Shown: positions 16,976-25,228 of the stretch, one piece after another
Position numbering within the stretch: position 1 is the stretch's first letter
Layout: every line of letters starts with the position of its first letter
Assembly (NCBI RefSeq): GCF_006540005.1
Contig: NZ_BJOC01000026.1
Coordinates: 1 to 39,405, forward strand
From: Halomonas halmophila
Lineage (GTDB): Bacteria; Pseudomonadota; Gammaproteobacteria; Pseudomonadales; Halomonadaceae
Direction: 5' to 3'
Length of the DNA: 39,405 nt
Notes under the pieces: generated by a model
Told to the model about the DNA's origin: nothing
Databases searched by the model: none
What the model saw: only the letters and a program-made list of their open reading frames with translations
Position numbers and translations under genes: made by a program

Positions 16976-18496
16976 TCACTCCTCGCCGACCTCGACCCGG
17001 CTGTCGCCGGCGCGATCCAGCAGATACTGGGTGAGCAGGCTGACCGGGCGGCCGGAGGCCCCCTTCTGCGCGCCGGATTGCCAGGCGGTGCCCGCGATGT
17101 CCAGGTGGGCCCAGGGATACTTGTCGGCAAAGCGCGAGAGGAAGCAGCCCGCGGTGATGGTGCCCGCCGGGCGCCCGCCGATATTGGCCAGATCGGCGAA
17201 GTTGGAGTCGAGCTGTTCCTGATACTCGTCCCACAGCGGCAGGTGCCAGGCGCGATCCCAGGCGGTTTCGCCGGCATCCAGCAGGTCCAGCGCCAGGTCG
17301 TCGTCATTGGCCATCAGGCCGGTGGCATGATGGCCCAGGCCGATGATGACGGCCCCGGTCAGGGTGGCGATATCGACCACGCTGGCCGGCTCGAAGCGTT
17401 CGGCATAGGTCAGGGCATCGCACAGCACCAGGCGGCCCTCGGCATCGGTATTCAGGACCTCGACCGACAGGCCCTTGAGGGTGCGGATGATGTCGCCGGG
17501 CTTGGTCGCCAGGCCATCGGGCATGTTCTCGGCGCTGGCCACGATGGCGATCAGGTTGACCCGTGGCTTGATGGCCAGTGTCGAGGTGACGGCGCCGAAC
17601 ACGCTGGCGGCACCGCACATGTCGAACTTCATCTCGTCCATGGCGGCCCCGGGCTTCAGCGAAATGCCGCCGGAATCGAAGGTGATGCCCTTGCCGACCA
17701 GCACATGCGGTGGCTCGTCGGGGTCATCGGCGCCCTGGTACTTCATGACGATCAGGCGCGAGGGTTCGGCGCTGCCGTGGCCGACGCTGAGCAGGCTGTG
17801 GGCACCGAGTGCTTCCAGGGCCTCTTCGTCGAGGACTTCGGTGGTCAGGGCGCCATCGGATTCGGCGGCCAGGGTCTCGGCGCGTTCGGCCAGGTAGCGT
17901 GGCGTGCAGACGTTGCCGGGCAGGTTGCCCAGGGTGCGGGTGGCATTGATGCCCTGGCCGATGCCGTCGCCGATGCGCCCGCCCTCACGCGCCGCCTCGG
18001 CATTGTCGGCCTCGCTGACGAGCAGGGTGACCCGCTTGAGTCGCGGCAGGGGCGCCGGCTCCGACTTGAAATCATTGAAACGGTAGACGGCCCGGTGTGC
18101 CGCTTCGGCGGCCATGCGTGCCTTCCAGTCACACTCGCGATCGGGAACCGGCACGTCGGTGAAGGCGACCGCGGCATCCTCGGCCGGCAGCGCGGCCAGG
18201 GCCGTGAAGGCGGCGTCGAGCGCCTTGCGATAGGCGCTTTCCTGGCACTGGTCGCGCGTTCCCAGGCCAACCAGCATCAGGCGGTCGGCGTTGAGCCCGG
18301 GGGCGAACGGAATCATCTGGACGTTGCCCAGGCGGGCATCGAAGTCGCCACGCTCGATCAGCTGGCCGATCAGCCGCTCGCTGGCATCATCGAGTTTGGT
18401 GGCGGCGGGCAGCAGATCGCCGTCCTTGAACACCGGTACCACGAGGCAAGCCGTTTCGACCTTGGCGGGATTGGCCGTCTGAACTGGGAATTCCAT
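16976..18496 (-). CDS. pepA: Leucyl aminopeptidase PepA (M17)
   Basis: A 506-residue two-domain M17 aminopeptidase. The C-terminal catalytic domain shows VGKGITFDSGGISLKPG with metal-binding Lys/Asp, DMCGAASVFG, and the family signature NTDAEGRL near residue 350. It removes N-terminal residues from peptides using two divalent metals as a cytoplasmic hexamer. E. coli PepA also binds DNA in Xer recombination and carAB regulation, which cannot be judged here. The start at ATG 18496 follows GGAGA; the open frame upstream is not family-like. It is divergent from lptF exactly as in E. coli. Confidence 0.96.
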   Translation of the reverse strand: MEFPVQTANPAKVETACLVVPVFKDGDLLPAATKLDDASERLIGQLIERGDFDARLGNVQMIPFAPGLNADRLMLVGLGTRDQCQESAYRKALDAAFTALAALPAEDAAVAFTDVPVPDRECDWKARMAAEAAHRAVYRFNDFKSEPAPLPRLKRVTLLVSEADNAEAAREGGRIGDGIGQGINATRTLGNLPGNVCTPRYLAERAETLAAESDGALTTEVLDEEALEALGAHSLLSVGHGSAEPSRLIVMKYQGADDPDEPPHVLVGKGITFDSGGISLKPGAAMDEMKFDMCGAASVFGAVTSTLAIKPRVNLIAIVASAENMPDGLATKPGDIIRTLKGLSVEVLNTDAEGRLVLCDALTYAERFEPASVVDIATLTGAVIIGLGHHATGLMANDDDLALDLLDAGETAWDRAWHLPLWDEYQEQLDSNFADLANIGGRPAGTITAGCFLSRFADKYPWAHLDIAGTAWQSGAQKGASGRPVSLLTQYLLDRAGDSRVEVGEE

Positions 18497-18758
18497 GGTG
18501 TCTCCACAAGACAAGCGGTGAGGGATTCTGGATAATGCCGGCACATTGCCGATTCGCCCCAGTGTACCCCAGGAGCCCGCCGGACTTCACACTGATCTAG
18601 GCTGACAGGGCAACACCCGGCCCCGCGTCGATGCCCGTGGCCGGATGCCGTGTCGTGTAGCGCGCCACCTTGCGCGGCCGGGCATGCGCCGGCGACGCCG
18701 TGATCGAAGGTTGCGGTCGTGCGGGAGCAGGGTCGGCAACCTGGACCGGGAGAGCGCA

Positions 18759-19841
18759 TTGATCATATTCCGCTACCTGACCCGCGAGATCCTGCAGACC
18801 ATGGCGGCCGTCGCCGGTGTGCTGTTGCTGGTCATCATGGGCAGCCGCTTCATTCGTTACTTTTCCAGTGCCGCGGAAGGTGATATCCCCGTCGATATCC
18901 TCGGCACCCTGATGCTCTTTCATCTGCCCGGGTTTCTCGAGCTGATCCTGCCGCTGGCGTTCTTCCTGGGGATTCTGCTGGCGCTCGGCCAGCTCTACCT
19001 CAACAGCGAGATTACCGTGCTGGTGGCCTGTGGCACCAGCCCCAACAAGCTGTTGTGGGTCAGCCTGCTGCCGGCCACGGTCGTCGCGATTCTGGTTGGC
19101 ATGTGCAGCCTGTGGTTGACGCCGGCCGGCGCGCTGCACAACGAGACCCTCATTGCTGAACAGCGCAGCCAGGTGGACTTCGGTGTCCTGGCTCCGGGGC
19201 GTTTCCAGGATTTCGGCAATGGCCGGGTGGTCTATACCGAAAGCCTGAGTGAAGGTGAGCATCGCCTTGAGGAGGTCTTTATCAGCGAGCGGCAACGACG
19301 TGGCGATGGCATCCCGCAGACCGTGGTGACACGCGCCGGCGAGGGCTATCAGACCGTCGACGAAGAAACCGGCAGTCGCTACCTGGTGCTTGCCGAAGGC
19401 CAGCGCTACAGTGTCGATCCCGGGCGTGCCGTGGCCGAGAAGCTGTCCTTCGGTCGCTACGCGGTGCGCTTATCCGGTGCCGCCGAACGCCAGGACCTCG
19501 ATGACCCCGAATACCTGAGCACGCCGTCGCTGATCGCCGATGGCTCGCCACCGGCCATGGCACAGCTGCAGTGGCGGCTCGGCCTGCCGCCCATGGTCTT
19601 CATCCTGACATTGCTGGCCATGCCCTTGTCGCAGGTCAATCCGCGTCAGGGGCGTTTCGCCAAACTGCTGCCGGCCATCTTCCTCTATGTGGCCTACCTG
19701 AGCCTGTTGCTGGCGGCCATGGATGCCATCGCCAGCGGCAGCTGGCCGGTGGCGATCGGCATGTGGCCGATCCATCTCGCTTTTCTGGCCATTGGCCTGT
19801 TGATGACGCTGCATGCTCAGCGCAAGGGGATGAGCGGATGA
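18759..19841 (+). CDS. lptF: LPS export permease LptF
   Basis: A 360-residue inner-membrane subunit of the LptB2FG ABC exporter that extracts LPS and passes it to the LptC-LptA bridge. It has the expected layout: N-terminal membrane segments starting IIFRYLTREILQTMAAV, a periplasmic beta-jellyroll between about residues 130 and 255, and three C-terminal membrane helices. The start is placed at TTG 18759 because GGGAGA lies just upstream and the protein then begins like E. coli LptF; no ATG or GTG in frame is as good. It overlaps lptG by ATGA and is divergent from pepA. Confidence 0.93.
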   Translation: MIIFRYLTREILQTMAAVAGVLLLVIMGSRFIRYFSSAAEGDIPVDILGTLMLFHLPGFLELILPLAFFLGILLALGQLYLNSEITVLVACGTSPNKLLWVSLLPATVVAILVGMCSLWLTPAGALHNETLIAEQRSQVDFGVLAPGRFQDFGNGRVVYTESLSEGEHRLEEVFISERQRRGDGIPQTVVTRAGEGYQTVDEETGSRYLVLAEGQRYSVDPGRAVAEKLSFGRYAVRLSGAAERQDLDDPEYLSTPSLIADGSPPAMAQLQWRLGLPPMVFILTLLAMPLSQVNPRQGRFAKLLPAIFLYVAYLSLLLAAMDAIASGSWPVAIGMWPIHLAFLAIGLLMTLHAQRKGMSG

Positions 19842-20902
19842 TAGCCGACCGTCTCGATCGCTACATCGCGCGCAATGTGCTGGGCGCCATCCTGGTCGTC
19901 CAGGTGGTCCTGCTGGGGCTCGATCTGGTCATCACCTATATCAATGACCTGGGCGACGTGAAGGGCCAATACAGTGCCCTGGATGTGCTCATCTATCTGT
20001 GCATGCGGCTGCCCTGGCGCTTCTACCAGTATGCCCCGGTAGGCGTGCTGATCGGGGCGCTGATCGGCCTGGGCGGCATGGCCTCGAGCAATGAGCTGAC
20101 CGTCATGCGCGCCGCCGGGCGCTCCCTGGGACGCATCCTGTGGAGCGTCATGAAGCCGATCATCCTGGTGGTCGCGGTGGTGCTGTTCATCGCCGAGTTC
20201 GTCAGTCCGCGCACCGAGCAGTTCGCCAATGCCTGGCGCCTGGAGCAGATGCAGGGCGAGGGTGCCGTGCTGACCGAGCAGGGTGGCTGGCAGCGCGAGG
20301 GCGATGACTTCTACCGCTTCGGTGCCATCCGCGCCGACAATGTCGTGCTCGACTTGACTCGCTACCGTTTCGAGGGACGCGAGCTGCGCCAGGCCCTCAA
20401 TGCACAGCGAGCCATCTGGCAAGACGGTGGCTGGGTCATGAAAGACGTGCAGATCACCCGTTTCGAGGACGGGCGTACAGCCGTTACTCGGCAGGATACG
20501 CGCCCCTGGGAAACCGACCTGACGCCGGCCGAGCTGGATCGCCTGCTGCGTGAAGTCGATACCCAGGCACCCAGCGAGCTCTGGGCCCATGCCAACTATC
20601 TGCAGTCCCAGGGGCAGGATGCCACCCAGCCGCTGCTCTACTTCTGGCAGAAGATGCTGATGCCATTGACCATGGCGTCACTGATGCTGGTGGCCGCCTC
20701 CTTCGTGTTCGGGCCCTTGCGCAGCGTGGCGGCCGGAACACGCGTCTTCTATGGCGTGATCACCGGCCTGGTGTTCAAGTACCTGCAGGATCTCCTGGGG
20801 CCGGCCTCCACGGTCTTCGGCTTCTCGCCGGCCTGGGCGGTGCTGGCGCCGACGTTGATCTGCGCCGTGCTGGGGCTTTACCTACTGCGACGCAGCGGCT
20901 GA
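19838..20902 (+). CDS. lptG: LPS export permease LptG
   Basis: A 354-residue partner of LptF in the LptB2FG transporter. It begins MIADRLDRYIARNVL, with an N-terminal membrane region (LVITYINDLGDV, then MRLPWRFYQYAPVGVLIGALIGLG). A periplasmic jellyroll spans about residues 115-255, and the C-terminal membrane block contains KMLMPLTMASLMLVAASFVFGPLRS and TGLVFKYLQDLLGP, typical of LptG. The ATG lies inside the stop codon of lptF (ATGA), and AAGGGG lies upstream. The RDD gene follows after 12 nt and is probably in the same operon. Confidence 0.95.
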   Translation: MIADRLDRYIARNVLGAILVVQVVLLGLDLVITYINDLGDVKGQYSALDVLIYLCMRLPWRFYQYAPVGVLIGALIGLGGMASSNELTVMRAAGRSLGRILWSVMKPIILVVAVVLFIAEFVSPRTEQFANAWRLEQMQGEGAVLTEQGGWQREGDDFYRFGAIRADNVVLDLTRYRFEGRELRQALNAQRAIWQDGGWVMKDVQITRFEDGRTAVTRQDTRPWETDLTPAELDRLLREVDTQAPSELWAHANYLQSQGQDATQPLLYFWQKMLMPLTMASLMLVAASFVFGPLRSVAAGTRVFYGVITGLVFKYLQDLLGPASTVFGFSPAWAVLAPTLICAVLGLYLLRRSG

Positions 20903-20914
20903 CCGGGAGTTCGC

Positions 20915-21391
20915 ATGGCCAAGCACTTTGCCCGCCTCGACAATGCCCACCCTGCCGGTCTGGGGCGTCGGCTGGGTGCCATGTTGTATGACAGCCTGCT
21001 GTTGCTGGCGCTCTGGGTGGCGCTGACCACCCTTCATGTCCTGACCAGCCGACTTGTGCTGGGCGTTCCTGCCGAACAGCTGGGGCAGGGTACTCTCCAG
21101 GTGGTGTCGCTGCGGCTCCTCCTGGTGCTGGGCGCCTTCGGCTTTCTGGCCTATTTCTGGATGCGCGCCGGCATGACGCTGGGCATGCAGGCCTGGCGGC
21201 TGCGCGTACAGACGCCGGACGGGCAGGCGATCAGCTTGCGTCAGTGCCTGGTGCGTTTCGTGGTCGGGGGGCTGTCCTGGGCCGCGCTGGGGCTGGGCCA
21301 TTTGTGGGTCGTGTGGGACCCGCAGCGGCGCAGCTGGGCCGACCTGGCCTCCGGTACAAGCGTCATGCTCCTGCCCGGGCGTCGGCGCTGA
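20915..21391 (+). CDS. RDD-family membrane protein
   Basis: A 158-residue protein with the RDD layout: Arg and Asp in AGLGRRLGAMLYDSLLLLAL, two hydrophobic segments (about 24-45 and 65-82), a GMTLGMQAWRLRVQ motif, a third hydrophobic segment (about 111-133), and the C-terminal Asp in DLASGT. The family is of uncertain role; some members in halophiles have been reported as Na+/H+ antiporters, but this cannot be inferred here. It is probably cotranscribed with lptFG. No terminator with a T-run was seen directly after it. Confidence 0.88.
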   Translation: MAKHFARLDNAHPAGLGRRLGAMLYDSLLLLALWVALTTLHVLTSRLVLGVPAEQLGQGTLQVVSLRLLLVLGAFGFLAYFWMRAGMTLGMQAWRLRVQTPDGQAISLRQCLVRFVVGGLSWAALGLGHLWVVWDPQRRSWADLASGTSVMLLPGRRR

Positions 21392-21472
21392 ATGGCGGGC
21401 TTGGCCACCGCTCAGGGCTGACAACCAGTGACACACGAAAAAAGTTCTCACCTATGGTTGCGATAGTCTATG

Positions 21473-21494
21473 CGAATCATTTACATTTGATTCG
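21473..21494 (+). promoter_or_regulatory. Fur-box-like palindrome upstream of bfd
   Basis: CGAATCA (21473-21479) and TGATTCG (21488-21494) are exact inverted repeats around an AT-rich 8-nt centre (TTTACATT). The position, 22 nt before the bfd start, and the composition resemble gammaproteobacterial Fur operators. Bfd is Fur-repressed in several bacteria, which supports the call by analogy. Confidence 0.6.
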
Positions 21495-21515
21495 TGGTCA
21501 GCACGAGGTGATGTC

Positions 21516-21722
21516 ATGTACGTGTGTCTTTGCAAGGGTGTCAGTGACAAGGCCATCCGCCAGAGCGTGGAGGATGGAGCGCGCAGCTGGCGTGACGTTC
21601 AGCGCGATACGGGCTGCGGCACCCAGTGCGGCAAGTGTGCCTGCCTGGGCAAGAGCATCACCCGCGAGTCCGTCCAGGAGATGTTGACCATGCCGGTCGA
21701 TGAGCTGGCCTATGCCGTGTGA
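21516..21722 (+). CDS. bfd: Bacterioferritin-associated ferredoxin
   Basis: A 68-residue [2Fe-2S] protein. The cluster ligands follow the Bfd pattern: Cys4-x-Cys6 near the N-terminus and Cys38-x2-Cys41 in GTQCGKCAC; two extra Cys (34 and 43) flank the second pair. Bfd docks on bacterioferritin, passes electrons to the haem and so drives reductive release of stored iron when iron is scarce. It lies 150 nt upstream of bfr on the same strand and behind a Fur-box-like palindrome, consistent with iron-starvation induction. GAGGTGATG precedes the ATG. Confidence 0.95.
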   Translation: MYVCLCKGVSDKAIRQSVEDGARSWRDVQRDTGCGTQCGKCACLGKSITRESVQEMLTMPVDELAYAV

Positions 21723-21769
21723 TGACAATCGATATTGTTTGTTTTGTCATTAGCAAGCATCTGATTTCA

Positions 21770-21797
21770 TTGATTTTTTTGTGACGTAGTCTAGACT
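21770..21797 (+). promoter_or_regulatory. Putative bfr promoter in an AT-rich island
   Basis: TTGATT (21770-21775) and TAGACT (21792-21797) are 16 nt apart, inside a markedly AT-rich stretch (21723-21790). The same stretch holds an inverted repeat ATGACAA (21722-21728) / TTGTCAT (21744-21750) that may be an operator or the end of bfd mRNA. Confidence 0.45.
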
Positions 21798-21871
21798 GTC
21801 GATTACGCCTGGCAGGGCGGTGTAGCCCGTGCCACAGTGTTCAGGACCCTGACAGCAAGCGAGGACACGTC

Positions 21872-22348
21872 ATGAAAGGTGACAGCAAGGTCATTCAGTA
21901 CCTCAATACCGTGCTCGGCAACGAGCTGGTCGCCATCAACCAGTATTACCTGCATGCCAAGATGTACCAGGACTGGGGCCTGCACGCCCTGGGCAAGTGG
22001 GAGTACAAGGAATCCATCGAGGAAATGCAGCACGCCGATACCCTGATCGAGCGCATCCTCTTCCTCGAGGGCCTGCCCAACCTGCAGGACTACGGTAAGC
22101 TGCTGATCGGCGAGAACACCAAGGAAATGCTCGAGTGTGACCTCAAGATCGAGAAGCAGGCGCACACCGATCTGATCAACGCCATCGCGCATTGCGAGCA
22201 GGTGCAGGACTACGCCAGCCGCGACCTGTTCCGCCAGATCCTCTCCGATGAGGAAGAACACATCGATCATCTGGAGACGGAACTCGGCCTGATCGACAAG
22301 GTCGGCCTCCAGAACTACCTGCAACAGCAGATGCAGGCCGCGGAATAA
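21872..22348 (+). CDS. bfr: Bacterioferritin
   Basis: A 158-residue four-helix bundle that assembles into a 24-subunit iron store with bridging haem. All ferroxidase ligands are at canonical positions: Glu18, Glu51, His54, Glu94, Glu127 and His130. Met52, the haem ligand, is also present, so this is the catalytic haem-binding form rather than a degenerate subunit. Iron is oxidised and mineralised inside the shell and released with help from Bfd, encoded just upstream. GAGGAC precedes the ATG. The repeat copy B begins at its TAA stop codon, leaving no separate intrinsic terminator. Confidence 0.97.
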   Translation: MKGDSKVIQYLNTVLGNELVAINQYYLHAKMYQDWGLHALGKWEYKESIEEMQHADTLIERILFLEGLPNLQDYGKLLIGENTKEMLECDLKIEKQAHTDLINAIAHCEQVQDYASRDLFRQILSDEEEHIDHLETELGLIDKVGLQNYLQQQMQAAE

Positions 22349-22412
22349 AGAAGTAGGAAGAGCGCGGCTGACGCCGCTGGAAGAGGTAGGAACGGCGCTT
22401 CGCGCCTGGAAG
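22349..22412 (+). repeat. Paired-hairpin dispersed repeat, copy B
   Basis: It starts directly after the bfr TAA. Hairpin 1 is GCGGC-TGAC-GCCGC (22364-22377), then a purine-rich linker (22378-22392), then hairpin 2 GGCGC-TTC-GCGCC (22394-22406). Relative to copy A the arms of hairpin 1 are swapped (C-G for G-C), which keeps pairing. Bases 22413-22456 then lead into a pyrimidine heptamer array. Confidence 0.85.
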
Positions 22413-22456
22413 AGAGAAGATACCCTTGCGGCCGAGGCCCTGGGTCTAGCCTGGTT

Positions 22457-22505
22457 CTCTTCCCTCTTCCCTCTTCCCTCTTCCCTCTTCCCTCTTCCCT
22501 CTTCT
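22457..22505 (+). repeat. CTCTTCC heptamer tandem array
   Basis: Six exact CTCTTCC units (22457-22498) and a seventh with one change (22499-22505). It fills the end of the gap between bfr and the convergent DUF1653 gene, whose stop codon is at 22515-22513. One strand is entirely pyrimidine. Confidence 0.95.
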
Positions 22506-22512
22506 TCCTTGC

Positions 22513-22737
22513 CTAAAACGCCTTCTCCAGCGCGAAGCGTGGCAGGGGTTCGCCCTGCACCTCCACGGTTTCCATGAACATCGCCAGCGGGCGGACCCAG
22601 AGGCCGTAGTCGCCGTACAGGGCGCGGTAGGCCACCAGGGATGCTTCGGTTTCGCTGTGCTGCGCCACGCCGATGACTTCGTAGAGCGCGCCCTTGTAAT
22701 GCCGGTAAATGCCGGGGGTGGGGTGCTGCGGTTCCAT
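22513..22737 (-). CDS. DUF1653 family protein
   Basis: A 74-residue protein with the compact DUF1653 pattern: GIYRHYKGALYEVIGVAQHSET near the start, then VAYRALYGDYGLWVRP and MFMETVEV. The family is common in proteobacteria and has no known function; the fold is a small beta-barrel-like domain. AAGGAG precedes the ATG at 22737. It is the third gene of a leftward truC-tcdA-DUF1653 group, only 14 nt after tcdA. The open frame extending to 23136 is inside tcdA and is a shadow. Confidence 0.88.
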   Translation of the reverse strand: MEPQHPTPGIYRHYKGALYEVIGVAQHSETEASLVAYRALYGDYGLWVRPLAMFMETVEVQGEPLPRFALEKAF

Positions 22738-22751
22738 TTCGGGCTCCTTGT

Positions 22752-23579
22752 TCACTGTGCGGTCTGGCTGTGGCGGGCCAGGCGTGCCAATGTCCGGCTG
22801 ACGGCGATGAAGCCGAAGGTGCCGGTGACGAAGGTGGCGGCGCCGAAGCCCGAGGCGCAGTCCAGACGGGTCGATTCGTCCGCGCCGGGCTTGGTGTGGC
22901 AGACCTCGCCGTCGGCCCCGGGGTAGACGAGCTGTTCGTCGGAGTAGACGCACTCCACCGAGAATCGCCGCCTGGGGTTTCGCGAGAAGCCGTACTCGCG
23001 TCGCAGCCGGGCGCGCACCTTGGCGAGCAGTGGGTCGTGCTCGGTACGCGTCAGGTCCGCCGTGCGGATGCGTGTCGGATCGGTCTGGCCGCCGGCCGCC
23101 CCGGTGACAGTGATCGGCAGCTTGCGCCGCTTGCACCAGGCGATCATGGCGGCCTTGGCCACTACACTATCGATGGCGTCGATCACATGATCGGCATCGG
23201 CAGGCAGCCGCTCGGCGAGGTTGGTGGGCGTGACGAAGGCGCTATCGGCATGCACCTCGATACCCGGTTGAATGGCCCGACAGCGTTCGGCCAGTACCTC
23301 GACCTTGGGGCGCCCGATGGTGCCGTCCAGGGCGTGCAACTGACGATTGACATTGGACACGCAGACATCATCCAGGTCGATCAGCGTCAGTCGGCCGATA
23401 CCGGAACGCGCCAGCGCCTCGACGGCCCAGCTGCCCACGCCCCCCACGCCGGCCACCACCACGTGAGCCTGGCGAAAATGTTCCGCGGCGTGCGCCCCGT
23501 AAAGGCGTCGAATGCCACCGAAGCGCAGGTCGTGATCCGCATCCCGAGCGGCGGTGTCGGGGGAAGAAGGCTCGTTCAT
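22752..23579 (-). CDS. tcdA: tRNA threonylcarbamoyladenosine dehydratase TcdA
   Basis: A 275-residue E1/ThiF-like ATP-dependent enzyme that cyclises t6A37 of tRNA to ct6A. It shows RFGGIRRLYGAHAAEHF, the Rossmann motif GVGGVGSWAVEALARSGIG, LIDLDDVCVSNVNRQLHA, and VIDAIDSVVAKAAMI. The C-terminal region ends in GTFGFIAVSRTLARLA, as in E. coli TcdA (CsdL). The ATG at 23579 overlaps the truC stop codon as ATGA. TsaC, needed for the t6A substrate, is encoded elsewhere in this window (35172-35729). Confidence 0.95.
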   Translation of the reverse strand: MNEPSSPDTAARDADHDLRFGGIRRLYGAHAAEHFRQAHVVVAGVGGVGSWAVEALARSGIGRLTLIDLDDVCVSNVNRQLHALDGTIGRPKVEVLAERCRAIQPGIEVHADSAFVTPTNLAERLPADADHVIDAIDSVVAKAAMIAWCKRRKLPITVTGAAGGQTDPTRIRTADLTRTEHDPLLAKVRARLRREYGFSRNPRRRFSVECVYSDEQLVYPGADGEVCHTKPGADESTRLDCASGFGAATFVTGTFGFIAVSRTLARLARHSQTAQ

Positions 23580-24346
23580 GAAGGGCTCGTCACTGTTGTC
23601 GCCGGGGCGTTGTAACGCTGGTTGGCCGGGAGGTGGCCCGACCAGCCGAAGCGCTGGAAGAGGGACGTCATGCGGGCATCCAGGGCACAACCGAGCTGGA
23701 TGGGCTGGCCATGGACGGGGTGCGTGAAGTCGAGCCCCACGGCGGCCAGCAGGAGCCGGGGGCAGTCGAGCTGCTCGGCGAAGAAGCGGTTGTGCACGCT
23801 CTTGCCGTGCTTGGCATCCCCGATGATCGGGTAGCCCCGACGCGACAGATGGCGTCGAATCTGGTGACGCCGCCCGGTAAGAGGCCGCGCTTCCATGAGC
23901 GAGTAACGGGCACTGGGATAGCGGTCGACACGCACCGGCAGCTCGACGTCGTCCAGGCGCGTGATCGCGGTGCGGGCCGCACGGGCCGGCATCTCGGCCT
24001 TGGGGCGTCGCCCGTCCTCGTCGCGCAGGGCGTAATCCAGGCATTCGTGCTCCGGCCCATGGCCACGTACCACGGCCAGGTAGCGCTTGCCGACGCGATG
24101 CGCGGCGAAGTCGTCGCCCAGCGTGCTGGCCGTCCGGCTATCCAGGGCGAACACCACCAGGCCCGAGGTCGGGCGGTCGAGGCGGTGCACCGGGTAGACG
24201 TGCTGGCCGATCTGGTCGCGCAGGGTCTGCACCAGGAAGTGCCGCTCGCCGCGTGCCAGGGCACTGCGGTGGACCAGCATGTCGGCCGGCTTGTGCACGG
24301 CGACAAGATATTCATCGTGGTAGAGAATGGGCAATGCGTCGGTCAT
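23576..24346 (-). CDS. truC: tRNA pseudouridine(65) synthase TruC (RluA family)
   Basis: A 256-residue RluA-family pseudouridine synthase without an S4 domain. The catalytic motif is HRLDRPTSGL with Asp57; further family blocks are VAVHKPADMLVHRS and RPLTGRRHQIRRHLSRRGYPIIGD. The length and the N-terminus directly entering the catalytic domain fit TruC, which modifies U65 of tRNA, better than RluC/D; assignment to the exact site is by similarity. The start at ATG 24346 is the first that gives the canonical N-terminus. Two other tRNA-related genes follow it or lie nearby (tcdA, tapT). Confidence 0.88.
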   Translation of the reverse strand: MTDALPILYHDEYLVAVHKPADMLVHRSALARGERHFLVQTLRDQIGQHVYPVHRLDRPTSGLVVFALDSRTASTLGDDFAAHRVGKRYLAVVRGHGPEHECLDYALRDEDGRRPKAEMPARAARTAITRLDDVELPVRVDRYPSARYSLMEARPLTGRRHQIRRHLSRRGYPIIGDAKHGKSVHNRFFAEQLDCPRLLLAAVGLDFTHPVHGQPIQLGCALDARMTSLFQRFGWSGHLPANQRYNAPATTVTSPS

Positions 24347-24488
24347 GATGGCGCCTGACGAAAAACAAGCCGCCATTGTCGCTGGCGCTTGCCGGGATGT
24401 CACCCTCGGCGGTTGTCGGCGCACGGCCTGGTCGAGACCCGAGCCGGCAGGGCCATGGCGAATTTCCACAGACGGCAAGGAGCGTGAC

Positions 24489-25223
24489 GTGGCGAACCCG
24501 TCTTCCAGCCCCCATCTGGTGGTGCTGACCGGTGCCGGCATGAGCGCCGAAAGCGGCATCCAGACCTTTCGCGCGGCCGATGGCCTGTGGGCCGACCATC
24601 CCATCGAGGAGGTGGCGACGCCCGAGGGCTGGGCCCGCGACCCCGAGCGCGTGCTGCGCTTCTATAATGCGCGGCGCGATCAGGTGCGTAGTGCCCGGCC
24701 CAATGCCGCCCACCAGGCGCTGGCCGAGCTGGAAGCCGATGGCTTCACGGTCAGCATCGTGACCCAGAATATCGATGACCTTCACGAACGGGCCGGGTCG
24801 CGTCATGTCGTTCACCTGCATGGCGAAGTGCTCAAGGCGCGCTCCTCGGTGAAGGCGGATCTGCGTTACCCCCTGCCGCAGGGTGGCATCGAGATGGGAG
24901 ATCTTTGCGACCTGGGCAGCCAGCTGCGTCCCGATGTGGTGTGGTTCGGCGAGGCGGTGCCGCGCTTCGGGGATGCCCTCGAGCTGGTGGCCGAGGCGGA
25001 TCTGCTGCTGGTGGTGGGTACCTCGATGGCGGTCATGCCGGCGGCCTCGCTGATCGACGCGGCACCCATGGCGGCGCCGCGCGTGCTGGTCGATCCCCAG
25101 GCCGATGAACTGATCACGACCGGGGTGAATGGCCTGGCACTTTCCGCCGGCGAAGGCGTACCGCGGCTGGTCGAACACTGGCGGCGTCAGCGACGCCTGG
25201 TGCTGCCCGGCGAGGTGCTCTGA
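24489..25223 (+). CDS. cobB: Sir2-family NAD-dependent deacylase lacking the zinc site
   Basis: A 244-residue sirtuin. NAD-binding motifs are intact: GAGMSAESGI (15-24), TQNID (92-96) and catalytic His111 in HLHGE. FYNARRDQ supplies Tyr59 and Arg62, the pair that in SIRT5 and CobB accepts succinyl- or malonyl-lysine. The zinc-binding tetracysteine is missing: between the catalytic His and VVWFGE there is a single Cys (Cys140) and the segment is shortened. Start is GTG 24489 with AAGGAG 6 nt upstream; an earlier ATG lies in the divergent truC leader. It probably removes acyl groups from lysines, but fold stability without zinc needs testing. The gene symbol is by similarity. A dispersed repeat begins 5 nt after its stop codon. 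Confidence 0.9.
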   Translation: MANPSSSPHLVVLTGAGMSAESGIQTFRAADGLWADHPIEEVATPEGWARDPERVLRFYNARRDQVRSARPNAAHQALAELEADGFTVSIVTQNIDDLHERAGSRHVVHLHGEVLKARSSVKADLRYPLPQGGIEMGDLCDLGSQLRPDVVWFGEAVPRFGDALELVAEADLLLVVGTSMAVMPAASLIDAAPMAAPRVLVDPQADELITTGVNGLALSAGEGVPRLVEHWRRQRRLVLPGEVL

Positions 25224-25228
25224 GCTTC

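Noticed and set aside
15716..18535. A 939-codon open frame on the plus strand opposite ilvE and pepA
   Set aside because: It is antisense to two clear enzyme genes with complete motifs, and its protein is Gly/Gln/His-rich with no domain. High GC suppresses stop codons in this frame.
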